From assembly GCA_003223695.1 (NCBI GenBank), contig QHVY01000141.1:1-5559 (forward strand): DNA of 5,559 nucleotides, written 5' to 3'. The translations under genes and the position numbers were made by a program. The stretch's first letter is position 1, and every line of letters starts with the position of its first letter. Source of the stretch: Acidobacteriota bacterium (GTDB taxonomy: Bacteria; Acidobacteriota; Thermoanaerobaculia; Gp7-AA8). The notes beneath the pieces are model-generated. The model was not told the DNA's origin. It saw only the letters and a list, made by a program, of their open reading frames with translations, and did not search any database. Positions 1 to 4,469 of the stretch are shown piece after piece.

Positions 1-46
1 CGCTGGTGCCGGAGGCGCGGCGAATGAGGAGGAGATGACGCTATGA
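1..46 (+). CDS. C-terminal end of an unidentified protein (partial)
   Basis: The frame beginning at base 2 is open from the window edge and ends with TGA at 44-46. It encodes a 14-residue tail, AGAGGAANEEEMTL, rich in Ala/Gly and then Glu. The third codon positions are mixed. The main support is context: its TGA overlaps the ATG of the next short frame (ATGA), an arrangement usual in operons, and that ATG has a strong ribosome binding site lying inside this tail. The fragment is too short to assign a family. Confidence 0.35.
   Translation, partial: AGAGGAANEEEMTL
27..34 (+). promoter_or_regulatory. Strong Shine-Dalgarno sequence for the 43-126 frame
   Basis: AGGAGGAG lies eight bases before the ATG at 43. 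It is the best ribosome binding site in the window, since most other starts here have poor ones. It supports translation from 43 even though the frame that follows is very short. Confidence 0.5.
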
Positions 47-126
47 TCGACGTCCTCTCGGAGTTTCACGATCCTGACAGTCGAGTAAGTTGGAATTTTA
101 AGCATGCGTCTCGACGCCTAACTTAG
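43..126 (+). CDS. 27-residue open frame, probably a truncated gene
   Basis: The ATG at 43 overlaps the TGA of the preceding coding tail and has a strong Shine-Dalgarno sequence eight bases upstream. The frame starts MIDVLSEFHDPDSRVSW and stops with TAG at 124-126. The last codons run through the 7-mer GCCTAAC at 116-122, the integron attC core sequence. This looks like the 5' end of a real gene cut off by a rearrangement somewhere around 90-116, because the AT-richer bases 88-106 differ from what precedes them. It could instead be a true small protein or leader peptide. No family is recognised. Confidence 0.35.
   Translation: MIDVLSEFHDPDSRVSWNFKHASRRLT
116..122. other. GCCTAAC, attC-core-like site 1
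   Basis: This matches the integron attC outer core box (RYYYAAC, with complement GTTRRRY). With the copy at 473-479 it forms a 9-bp inverted repeat: GCCTAACTT at 116-124 and AAGTTAGGC at 471-479. On the minus strand it reads GTTAGGC and could be the 3' end of an attC site, but the 364-bp span is too long for a normal one. Confidence 0.35.
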
Positions 127-160
127 TATTGAGCCCCGCCCGCCCCTACCTCCAATACTA
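124..160. repeat. Hairpin with a G-rich (minus strand) loop
   Basis: TAGTATTG (124-131) pairs perfectly with CAATACTA (153-160) around a 21-base loop. On the minus strand the loop is very G-rich, with GG, GG, GGGG, GGG and GGGG tracts separated by one or two bases. It directly adjoins the GCCTAACTT inverted-repeat end. It has no following T-run, so it is not a classic terminator. Confidence 0.45.
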
Positions 161-257
161 CACGCCGACGAATAACGGGCGAAAGGCTCGCGAGCGAAAC
201 GGTCGTAACACGCCATGCGGAAAGAGCTTGCGGCGGGTGGGCGGTGATCACGGCTGC

Positions 258-362
258 TTATCCGTCGCCCCGCGACGGCAAAACATCCTCCGCCGCGCCG
301 AGCGCGTCCAGTGGACTTCGCAGCCCTGATGCCCCCAAACCGAGAACGTGCGTGTAGATCAT
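258..362 (-). pseudogene. C-terminal remnant of an integron-type tyrosine recombinase
   Basis: On the minus strand, ATG at 362-360 to TAA at 260-258 encodes 34 residues beginning MIYTHVLGLGASGLRSPLDA. Tyrosine recombinases of the integron integrase (IntI) group end in MIYTHVL, a Gly-rich linker, then RSPLD. The Tyr in IYTHV is the catalytic nucleophile that forms the covalent link to DNA. Upstream in this frame the residues do not match the expected LLGH...TT segment or the rest of the catalytic domain. Neither of the other two minus frames restores it between 363 and 480. The gene is therefore broken just before the tyrosine and cannot make an active enzyme. A 7-bp hairpin (262-278, CCGTCGC/GCGACGG) lies across the last codons. 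An intI of a chromosomal integron is the best guess, but a related standalone recombinase is possible. Confidence 0.72.
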
Positions 363-472
363 CGGATCATTCGCTGAGCCGCGACCGGCCGCCACTTGCC
401 AGCATAGCTGAGAGCGGCTCTCGGGAGAAACGAGGGGGCCAGCATACGGCCGCTCGTCGGCTGCTGCGAAAA

Positions 473-479
473 GTTAGGC
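473..479. other. GTTAGGC, attC-core-like site 2, just after the GNAT stop
   Basis: On the minus strand this reads GCCTAAC and starts three bases after the stop codon of the acetyltransferase gene. In gene cassettes the first attC box (R'') sits at this position. The sequence that follows on the minus strand (472 to 363) lacks an obvious matching R' box, so any attC here is incomplete or disrupted. Confidence 0.4.
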
Positions 480-482
480 CGC

Positions 483-986
483 TCATCTCTCCACAGGCTG
501 TTCGTACATGACTTCCTGAAGAGAAAACCCGAAAAGGTCGACCGAGCCCTCACCGCAGAGTGAAAAGCCGCTGCGCTCGTAAAAGCTTCGTGCTCGCTTG
601 TTCTGCTTGGCGACGGAAACTGTGATTCTGGAGACTCGATTGTTGCGCGCCGAGTCAAACACAGCCCGCAGGAGTGCTGCTCCGACGCCATGCCGCTGAT
701 TCGGCGGCAGAACGTAGATGCGCGCGAGGTCCGCGGAACCGTCCGGCAACTGATTGAGTTGTGCAAAACCAAGTAATTCGCGTGATGTCTCGGCGACGAC
801 GAAGATCGAGGTAGCCGACTGTATAGAGGCTATCAAGGCGTTCGTCGAATACCAGTGCTCGAGGGCCCGCCGCTGGGCTTCGATGGAGATAACCTCCTGG
901 TAAACATCCGACCAGCTGTCGCGAGCGACCGACTGAATTGCCGGTGCATCAGCGGGACGCGCAGGGCGTATGCGAATCTCATTCAT
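483..986 (-). CDS. GNAT family N-acetyltransferase
   Basis: The 167-residue protein is a typical single-domain GNAT enzyme, which transfers acetyl from acetyl-CoA to an amine; the substrate cannot be read from the sequence. After the N-terminal IRIRPARPADAPAI strand and helix comes the acetyl-CoA-binding motif A, ARIYVLPPNQRHGVGAALL (residues 88-106), with the pyrophosphate loop QRHGVG at 97-102. Motif B follows as NKRARSFYERSGF (129-141), in which Tyr136 is the usual general-acid position. The length is normal and the frame intact. No good Shine-Dalgarno precedes the ATG at 986. The gene lies alone between attC-core-like 7-mers at 473 and 1066, with one of them three bases after the stop. 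GNAT enzymes are common integron cassette cargo, so horizontal acquisition is plausible but unproven. Confidence in the fold is high; the function is generic. Confidence 0.9.
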   Translation of the reverse strand: MNEIRIRPARPADAPAIQSVARDSWSDVYQEVISIEAQRRALEHWYSTNALIASIQSATSIFVVAETSRELLGFAQLNQLPDGSADLARIYVLPPNQRHGVGAALLRAVFDSARNNRVSRITVSVAKQNKRARSFYERSGFSLCGEGSVDLFGFSLQEVMYEQPVER

Positions 987-1065
987 GACTGGTTCAAGAC
1001 GGCCTAGCTATGCTCGCCAGCAGAATATCAGCAGGTCACCCTGCGTCACTGCCGCATATGCTGTC

Positions 1066-1072
1066 GCCTAAC
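1066..1072. other. GCCTAAC, attC-core-like site 3
   Basis: On the minus strand this reads GTTAGGC, about 80 bases upstream of the GNAT start. That is where the 3' box (R') of a preceding attC would lie if the GNAT gene were a cassette. It is immediately preceded on that strand by the 8-bp hairpin at 1074-1092. No matching R'' box is found between it and the stop of the next gene at 1112. Confidence 0.35.
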
Positions 1073-1073
1073 G

Positions 1074-1092
1074 TGCGGCGCAGCGCGCCGCA
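1074..1092 (-). terminator. GC-rich hairpin after the receiver-domain gene
   Basis: TGCGGCGC (1074-1081) pairs with GCGCCGCA (1085-1092) around a 3-base loop: eight perfect, nearly all-GC pairs, 20 bases beyond the stop of the leftward gene. No T-run follows, so intrinsic termination is uncertain. It could instead be the stem of an attC-like site, given the GTTAGGC next to it. Confidence 0.4.
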
Positions 1093-1111
1093 TAGCGTGG
1101 CACGTAGCGGC

Positions 1112-3205
1112 TTACGACCCCGCGCCCACGCTCCGCGCTGCGAGAAGACTGGAGAGCGCGGTCTTCATCGCTTCAAGCTTCACCGGTTTGCGCAGCAGCT
1201 CATCGGCCTCGAGCTTGTTGGTCTCCGCGGCGATCGGCACCTCGTTCGTGTAGATTCCGGTCAAGAGGATCACTTTCACGTCCGCCGTCTCCTCATTCGA
1301 CTTGATCAAATGACAGAGCTCGCGGCCGTCCATCTTCGGCATCGACGCATCGGCGATCACGATGTCCGGTCTCTCGGCCTTCGCCAGGCGCAATCCCTCG
1401 AGTCCGTCGGAAGCGGTCCGCACCTCGAAGCCGCTCTTGTCGAGGTTGTCCCGCCACAGGGTGCGAAGCGCGGGATCGTGATGTACGAATAGAATGCGAG
1501 GCTTCTTGTCATTAGCGGGAAGCGGTACATCGCCGGGCGACGTGATTCGCCGCAGCGCCTCCTGCGCCTGCTCCGCGAACTCGAGCACTTCGGCCCTCGC
1601 GCGCTGCTCCTCCTGGGGCGCCGGCGGTTCGATGGCAAACGACTCCTGCAGTGCATTCATCGGCTGAGTTGGCGCGTTGCGCAGTTGCTCTTCAGCTTCA
1701 CGAAAGCGGGTCTGCAGCGACTCGCGCGCTTGCCGCTCGGCATCGAGCTTCTGTTGCAGCGCACTCATCTTGATGTTGAGGTTGCGCACTTCCGCTCGCG
1801 CCGCTTCGCGCTCCTCGATCGACTTGCCGATATCGGCCTCGTGATCCGAAGCGATATGGGTGACGATCGTCTGCAGCTTCTCGCTCCACTCCGCTTCGAT
1901 TTTCTCTCGCAGCGCACTTTCGTTGACGCCGGGGAACGGTTCTTCGGCCTTCGATTTGAGCGTCGCGTTTTCCTCCTCCAGGCGCGCGACGCGTTGCGTC
2001 AGCTCATCGTCGCGTTGGAGCAGTCCGAGACGGCCGTCGCGCGCGGAGTCGAGCTGACGTTGCAAATCCTGCAAGCGCAGATTCAACGATCGCACTTCGG
2101 CACGCGCCTCTTCACGATTGGCGATGGCCTCGCCGATATCGTTTTCATGATCGGCAGCGAGCTCGGTGACGATCTTCTGCAGCTTCGCGCTCCACTCGTC
2201 GTCGAGTTGTTTCAAGCGCGCCGCCGCTTTTTCGCGTTCGTTCTGGATCTCGTGGCGCAATGACCGCGTTTCCGCGCGTGCCTCTTCGCGCGCGGCGATT
2301 GCGTCGCCGAGGTCGTTTTCGTGATCGGCGGCGAGCTCGCTGGCGATTTTCTGGAGCTTCGCGCTCCATTGTTTTTCGAGATTTTCGAGCTGCGATTTCA
2401 ATGACGTGTTTTCTTCGGCAACGCGCGAGCGCGCTGCCGCCGTCTCGCGCGACAACCTTTGCTCGCGCTCGAGCTGCGCCAGAAGCTCTTCCAGTCGATT
2501 GGCCACCGCGCGAGCTTCAGCCTGCATTTCGTCGCGCTCCGATTTCGACTCGGCGATGACACGCTGCAGCTCCGCCTGGAATCGTTGCCGCTCTTCATCG
2601 AGCTGGCGCGTGAGCGCGTCGTTCCCGTGAACCAGTTGCTGCGAGCTCTTGCGGGTGAGATCGAGCTCCTTCTGTGTGTCTCGATGTGCCGACTTCGCCG
2701 CATCGAGCTCCTTCTGTGTGTCTCGATGTGCCGACTTCGCCGCATCGAGCTCCTGCTGCGACGACGCCACTTTGCCCCGTAGCTCGTCACTTGCGGCGCG
2801 GCTTCGCTGGATCTCCTCGAGCGCGCGGGCTGCCGCGCGCTGGACATTTTCGCTCTCCGCTTCGTGCTTCTCGATCTCTGAGGCGTGAGCTTTCGTAAGG
2901 GCCGCGACCTTCGACTCGTGCTCGCTGCGCAAATCGTCAATTGATCGTTGGGCCTCGACGATGTCGGCAGGAATTGGTGGCGCCGTTTGCACAGGAACAG
3001 GGCCTTTTCGGGGCCGCAGCGACTCGAAGATTGCGACCCCAACGATGAGAGCGGCAATGTAACGGCGGACCGGATCGACGGTCGGAAGGGCGATGGTCAG
3101 CGCGGCGGCGAGCCCGGCGACCAAGATCAGCAGTGCGATCGCCCGCGCGATGGCGACCATCAGCCGCCGCATCATGCGCGGGCGCTGCGATCCCTCATCA
3201 GCCAT
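1112..3205 (-). CDS. Membrane-anchored coiled-coil protein with C-terminal receiver domain
   Basis: The 697-residue protein has a basic N-terminus (RPRMMRRL), a strong membrane segment at about 15-40, and a weaker one at about 49-61 followed by RPRKG. Residues 80-560 are almost all charged and heptad-like (Glu, Lys, Arg, Ala, Leu, Gln), predicting a long coiled coil with a break at about 421-428 (EEPFPGVN). Residues 570-690 form a CheY-like receiver domain: phospho-acceptor Asp619 in IADASMPKMDG, Thr649 in VILLTG, Lys673 in LLRKP. The acidic pair that normally binds Mg2+ is His575-His576 (ILFVHHDP). There is no C-terminal output domain or kinase domain. I infer a membrane-tethered scaffold whose coil or partners respond to the receiver. 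It lies opposite ispG across a 67-bp gap. The start at 3205 has no clear Shine-Dalgarno; Met11 or Met12 are alternatives. The receiver call is firm and the cellular role unknown. Confidence 0.9.
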   Translation of the reverse strand: MADEGSQRPRMMRRLMVAIARAIALLILVAGLAAALTIALPTVDPVRRYIAALIVGVAIFESLRPRKGPVPVQTAPPIPADIVEAQRSIDDLRSEHESKVAALTKAHASEIEKHEAESENVQRAAARALEEIQRSRAASDELRGKVASSQQELDAAKSAHRDTQKELDAAKSAHRDTQKELDLTRKSSQQLVHGNDALTRQLDEERQRFQAELQRVIAESKSERDEMQAEARAVANRLEELLAQLEREQRLSRETAAARSRVAEENTSLKSQLENLEKQWSAKLQKIASELAADHENDLGDAIAAREEARAETRSLRHEIQNEREKAAARLKQLDDEWSAKLQKIVTELAADHENDIGEAIANREEARAEVRSLNLRLQDLQRQLDSARDGRLGLLQRDDELTQRVARLEEENATLKSKAEEPFPGVNESALREKIEAEWSEKLQTIVTHIASDHEADIGKSIEEREAARAEVRNLNIKMSALQQKLDAERQARESLQTRFREAEEQLRNAPTQPMNALQESFAIEPPAPQEEQRARAEVLEFAEQAQEALRRITSPGDVPLPANDKKPRILFVHHDPALRTLWRDNLDKSGFEVRTASDGLEGLRLAKAERPDIVIADASMPKMDGRELCHLIKSNEETADVKVILLTGIYTNEVPIAAETNKLEADELLRKPVKLEAMKTALSSLLAARSVGAGS
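1136..1498 (-). other. REC (receiver) domain with His-His at the acidic-pair position
   Basis: These are residues 570-690 of the 697-residue protein. The codons for His575 and His576 (CAT, CAC) lie at 1483-1478, where receivers normally have Asp/Glu-Asp. Asp577, next to them, aligns with the third acidic residue of a VDDDP-type sequence. The acceptor Asp619, Thr649 and Lys673 are intact. Confidence 0.85.
1778..1888 (-). repeat. 37-residue coiled-coil repeat, copy C
   Basis: Residues 440-476 begin WSEKLQTIVTHIASDHEADI and end EREAARAEVRNL. It is the most diverged of three copies. The other two are at 2084-2194 and 2258-2368. Confidence 0.8.
2084..2194 (-). repeat. 37-residue coiled-coil repeat, copy B
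   Basis: Residues 338-374 begin WSAKLQKIVTELAADHENDI and end REEARAEVRSL. It differs from copy A at only a few positions. The shared core is WSxKLQxI, DHExD(I/L)G and REx-ARAExR. Confidence 0.85.
2258..2368 (-). repeat. 37-residue coiled-coil repeat, copy A
   Basis: Residues 280-316 begin WSAKLQKIASELAADHENDL and end REEARAETRSL. Copies A and B start 58 residues apart; B and C start 102 residues apart. This implies duplication of an ancestral segment followed by insertion or loss of coil between copies. Confidence 0.85.
2661..2744 (-). repeat. Exact 42-bp tandem duplication within the coiled coil
   Basis: Units 2661-2702 and 2703-2744 are identical base for base, and the first ten bases of a third unit follow at 2745-2754. 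Each encodes 14 residues, ELDAAKSAHRDTQK (152-165 and 166-179). Fourteen residues are two heptads, so the duplication keeps both the reading frame and the coil register. Perfect identity suggests a recent slippage or recombination event. Confidence 0.95.
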
Positions 3206-3272
3206 TGGAGTGTCATGGTAGTGTAGCTGATTCGGCGGAATCTTTCGCGGCCTGAGGCGTTAAAACCAGCGC
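3206..3272. promoter_or_regulatory. Divergent intergenic region between the receiver gene and ispG
   Basis: The 67 bases separate two outward-facing starts, so promoters for both genes should lie here or overlap the coding ends. On the minus strand TACACT (3226-3221) could be a -10 for the leftward gene, but I see no convincing -35. No clear promoter for ispG can be picked out, and its GTG has only a distant GAGG (3254-3257). Confidence 0.35.
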
Positions 3273-4469
3273 GTGACCCAGAGAACAACTCGCGAGATTC
3301 GCATCGGCAACATCCATATCGGTGGCAGCAATCCCGTCGCCGTACAGTCGATGACCGCCACGCGAACGCAGGATATCGACGCAACCATCCGCCAGGTGGA
3401 GCTGCTCGAAGCGGCGGGCGCGGACATCATCCGCATCGCCGTGGACACCGCGAAGGACGTCGCCGCGCTCGCCGAGGTGCGTAAAGCGCGGCCGAACGCG
3501 AATCTGGTCATCGATCTTCAGGAGAATTACCGGCTTGCGGAAAAGGTCGCGCCATTCGTGCAGAAGCTGCGGTACAACCCGGGCCACCTGCATCACATCG
3601 AGCGCGACAAGCCGATTCGCGAAAAGGTGCAACACCTGGTGGAGGTCGCGCGCGAACATGGCTGCGCGATGCGCATCGGAGTCAATTGCGGATCTGTCGA
3701 TCCGGCGAAGCTCGATCGCTATCCGAAGAATGATTCGATCACGCCGATGGTCGAATCGGCCGCCGAACATTGCGTCATGCTCGATGATCTCGGATTCGAT
3801 CAGTATTGCGTATCGCTGAAGGATTCCGATCCGAACAAGGTCATCGACGCGAATATCCGATTCTCCGAAATTCGCCCCGACGTTCCGCTGCACCTCGGCG
3901 TCACCGAGGCGGGCATGCCGCCGGATGGCGTGATCAAGACGCGCATCGCGTTCGAACAGCTCATCACGCGCGGCATCGGCGACACCATCCGCGTTTCGCT
4001 GACGCTTCCTTTCGAGCGCAAAGGCGACGAGGTGACCGCCGGCCGGCAGATTCTCGACGACATCGCCAATGGCCGTTTCCGCTCCGTGCCTCGCTTCGAG
4101 CACACCGGGTTGAACATCATTAGTTGTCCTTCATGCTCGCGCGTGGAGAACGAGGCGTTCATCGACCTTGCTCAGAACGTCAAGACGATGACCGAGTACG
4201 CGAAGGAGCACGACATCACCATCGCCGTGATGGGTTGTCGCGTCAACGGTCCAGGCGAAACGGACGACGCCGACCTCGGCATGTGGTGCGCGCCGAGTTT
4301 TGTGAATTTGAAGCGCGGTCCGCACACCCTCGGCCAGTTCACTTACGACGAGATTCTCGGCCGTCTGCGGCTCGAGTTGGATAAGCTCATCGAGGGTAGG
4401 GCACGGCAGCGCCGTGCCGAACCCGCGGGTTCGGTCGAGCGCAGCTCGACCCTACACAAGGACGAATGA
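3273..4469 (+). CDS. ispG: 4-hydroxy-3-methylbut-2-enyl diphosphate synthase (flavodoxin/ferredoxin)
   Basis: IspG (GcpE) is a cytoplasmic [4Fe-4S] enzyme of the MEP isoprenoid pathway. It reductively converts methylerythritol 2,4-cyclodiphosphate to HMBPP. The 398 residues show the family signatures: GGSNPVAVQSMT near the N-terminus (17-28), the TIM-barrel body with LVIDLQENYRLA (78-89) and RIGVNCGSVD (134-143), then the cluster domain. Ligands are Cys285 and Cys288 (ISCPSCSR), Cys322 (MGCRVNGPGE) and Glu329. This is the short type common in most bacteria, not the long plant/chlamydial form with an extra domain. The start is GTG at 3273, immediately before the TQRTTREIRIG segment. The final codons (375-395) are encoded by an inverted palindromic repeat and look like an added tail. 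TGA overlaps the lspA start (ATGA), implying translational coupling. Confidence 0.97.
   Translation: MTQRTTREIRIGNIHIGGSNPVAVQSMTATRTQDIDATIRQVELLEAAGADIIRIAVDTAKDVAALAEVRKARPNANLVIDLQENYRLAEKVAPFVQKLRYNPGHLHHIERDKPIREKVQHLVEVAREHGCAMRIGVNCGSVDPAKLDRYPKNDSITPMVESAAEHCVMLDDLGFDQYCVSLKDSDPNKVIDANIRFSEIRPDVPLHLGVTEAGMPPDGVIKTRIAFEQLITRGIGDTIRVSLTLPFERKGDEVTAGRQILDDIANGRFRSVPRFEHTGLNIISCPSCSRVENEAFIDLAQNVKTMTEYAKEHDITIAVMGCRVNGPGETDDADLGMWCAPSFVNLKRGPHTLGQFTYDEILGRLRLELDKLIEGRARQRRAEPAGSVERSSTLHKDE
4396..4455. repeat. REP-doublet (REPIN/BIME-like) palindromic element inside the ispG 3' end
   Basis: The left unit is GTAG (4396-4399) plus GGCACGGC-AGC-GCCGTGCC (4400-4418). The right unit is its inverted counterpart, GGTCGAGC-GCA-GCTCGACC (4433-4451) plus CTAC (4452-4455). 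Between them is the perfect palindrome GAACCCGCGGGTTC (4419-4432). Both hairpins have 8-bp stems and 3-base loops, and the ends GTAGGG/CCCTAC also pair, giving a cloverleaf. A GTAG head beside a palindrome is the hallmark of REP elements mobilised by RAYT (Y1) transposases. Its 60 bases equal 20 codons, so ispG stays in frame. Copies elsewhere in the genome cannot be seen from this window. Confidence 0.7.
4458..4462 (+). promoter_or_regulatory. Ribosome binding site for lspA
   Basis: AAGGA sits just three bases before the ATG at 4466, closer than the usual 5-9. With the 4-base overlap with ispG, initiation probably depends partly on ribosomes finishing ispG. The site begins three bases after the palindromic element ends, so hairpins there may affect lspA translation. 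Confidence 0.5.

Larger units (their letters stand above)
127..482. other. Gene-poor stretch with recombinase debris
   Basis: I see no intact gene here. It holds the recombinase remnant (258-362), the G-loop hairpin (124-160), a GCTCGCGAGC palindrome (186-195), a 9-bp direct repeat GCCAGCATA (398-406 and 438-446) and the attC-core-like 7-mer at 473-479. The open frames that cross it are short and resemble nothing known. It reads as remodelled DNA. Confidence 0.5.

Noticed and set aside
262..278. 7-bp hairpin CCGTCGC/GCGACGG as a terminator
   Set aside because: No T-run follows on either strand, and it lies within the last codons of the recombinase remnant.
363..480. A complete attC site downstream of the GNAT gene
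   Set aside because: Only the first core box is present; no matching R' or inner boxes are found within the normal attC length.
1031..1044. GCAGG-TCAC-CCTGC inverted repeat upstream of the GNAT gene as an operator
   Set aside because: A five-base stem is expected often by chance in GC-rich DNA, and nothing else supports it.
1010..1492. 160-residue plus-strand frame over the receiver domain
   Set aside because: It is antisense to a clear REC domain, and the His/Arg-rich composition indicates a shadow.
1685..2263. 192-residue plus-strand frame opposite the coiled-coil gene
   Set aside because: It mirrors the repetitive coil sequence of the minus strand; its leucine-rich repeats are complements of the coiled-coil repeats.
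2661..2754. Short direct repeats as a CRISPR array
   Set aside because: The units are directly adjacent without spacers and lie in frame inside a coding coiled coil.
3213..4103. 296-residue minus-strand frame opposite ispG
   Set aside because: It lies wholly antisense to a certain ispG and reads as Arg/Asp/His-rich sequence typical of a shadow of a GC-rich gene.
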